Assembly: GCA_023213315.1 (NCBI GenBank)
Contig: JAKCPI010007829.1
Location: 62,001 to 126,000 of the forward strand
Reading direction: 5' to 3'
DNA: 64,000 bases
Source: Euborellia annulipes
Lineage: Eukaryota; Arthropoda; Insecta; Dermaptera; Anisolabididae
Shown: positions 63,640 through 64,000 of the stretch, one piece after another
Layout of the letters: the number at the start of each line of letters is the position of its first letter
How positions within the stretch are numbered: position 1 is the first letter of the stretch
Position numbers and translations under genes: made by a program
Notes under the pieces: generated by a model
Told to the model about the DNA's origin: nothing
The model's input: the letters and a program-made list of their open reading frames with translations, nothing else
Database searches by the model: none

Positions 63640-63965
63640 TTTTGTTACTATTCGCAAATAAGACTATCTACTAAATTATTTATTTAGCTGTTCAAAGAAT
63701 TGTCGTTATTGTAATTAAATTTTTTTTTATTTTCCGATCTCTGATTCTTCCTAAGTTCTAAAACGTCAATGAGAATAATTAGTTTATTTTTTTTTTTCTT
63801 ATTTACCTCACTTTTACTTTCCAATATCTTTGGTATCAATCTGCAAAAAAATTCCACCTCTATACGATTATTCGCCAGTTATGTAGTGTCTTGAAGATAG
63901 GAGAGGAATGATGAAAGAAATGACATTTTAAATTTGGTAAAAAAAAAAAAAATGAGCAATGCAGG
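63640..63965. other. no gene recognised
   Basis: AT-rich sequence leading into a ribozyme-like motif cut by the window end. Confidence 0.5.
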
Positions 63966-63967
63966 TA

Positions 63968-64000
63968 GTTTTCGGTCACATATGGAACGGACCATCTTCA
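63968..64000 (-). ncRNA. hammerhead-like motif cut by window end
   Basis: Minus strand (C)TGAAGA, stem II TGGTCCGTTCCATATGTGACC, GAAAA. The first core base lies beyond the window. Confidence 0.4.

Noticed and set aside
1..64000. CRISPR arrays, operons, prophage or plasmid systems
   Set aside because: Window is eukaryotic; tandem arrays found lack spacers of CRISPR type and no bacterial genes are present.

Overview
This is a eukaryotic, AT-rich, repeat-dominated nuclear window, most likely from an invertebrate animal. An arthropod is my best guess, resting on a Jockey-like LINE, abundant small hAT and Tc1/mariner-type elements, tRNA-derived SINEs and many (GA)n/(TC)n/(GT)n microsatellites. 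The species cannot be named from the sequence. Spliceosomal introns (GT..AG) and an AATAAA signal are clear, and no prokaryotic features are present.

Only one host protein gene can be supported. It is a 13-coding-exon gene on the + strand (36355-46043) whose exons join in frame to 918 codons plus stop. The protein matches the architecture of IQCA1/DRC11 (IQ motif and AAA domain protein, dynein regulatory complex subunit 11), an axonemal protein of motile cilia and flagella. Its introns carry TE remnants: a hAT in intron 2, a ribozyme-like motif in intron 3, a hAT end in intron 7, a mariner-like relic in intron 8 and a fold-back mariner derivative in intron 11. A GC-rich, CCAAT-box-bearing island with a good splice donor at 10140-10480 may be the promoter and first exon of another gene.

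The rest is layered mobile DNA: (i) nine short hAT-type elements with intact or near-intact 8-bp target duplications, one of them 3.5 kb with internal 27-bp arrays; (ii) TA-flanked Tc1/mariner-like MITEs; (iii) two tRNA-related SINE families; (iv) a broken Jockey-type LINE with a hAT inside its reverse transcriptase; (v) an unclassified 0.6-0.9-kb repeat 'family A' (starts CTTTCTCTTACC, ends in a hairpin finishing CACACCAGA) in about eleven copies, with relatives B and C; (vi) an unclassified family D ('CGTCTGTCTGTCACGCTC').

The most unusual signal is about twenty hammerhead-ribozyme-like motifs (CTGANGA - short stem II - GAAAC, usually followed directly by GTC) scattered over both strands. 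Most sit in palindromic units whose arms are unrelated from locus to locus. Several also preserve stem I pairing, which argues for real ribozyme folds related to those of Penelope-like elements or metazoan retrozymes.
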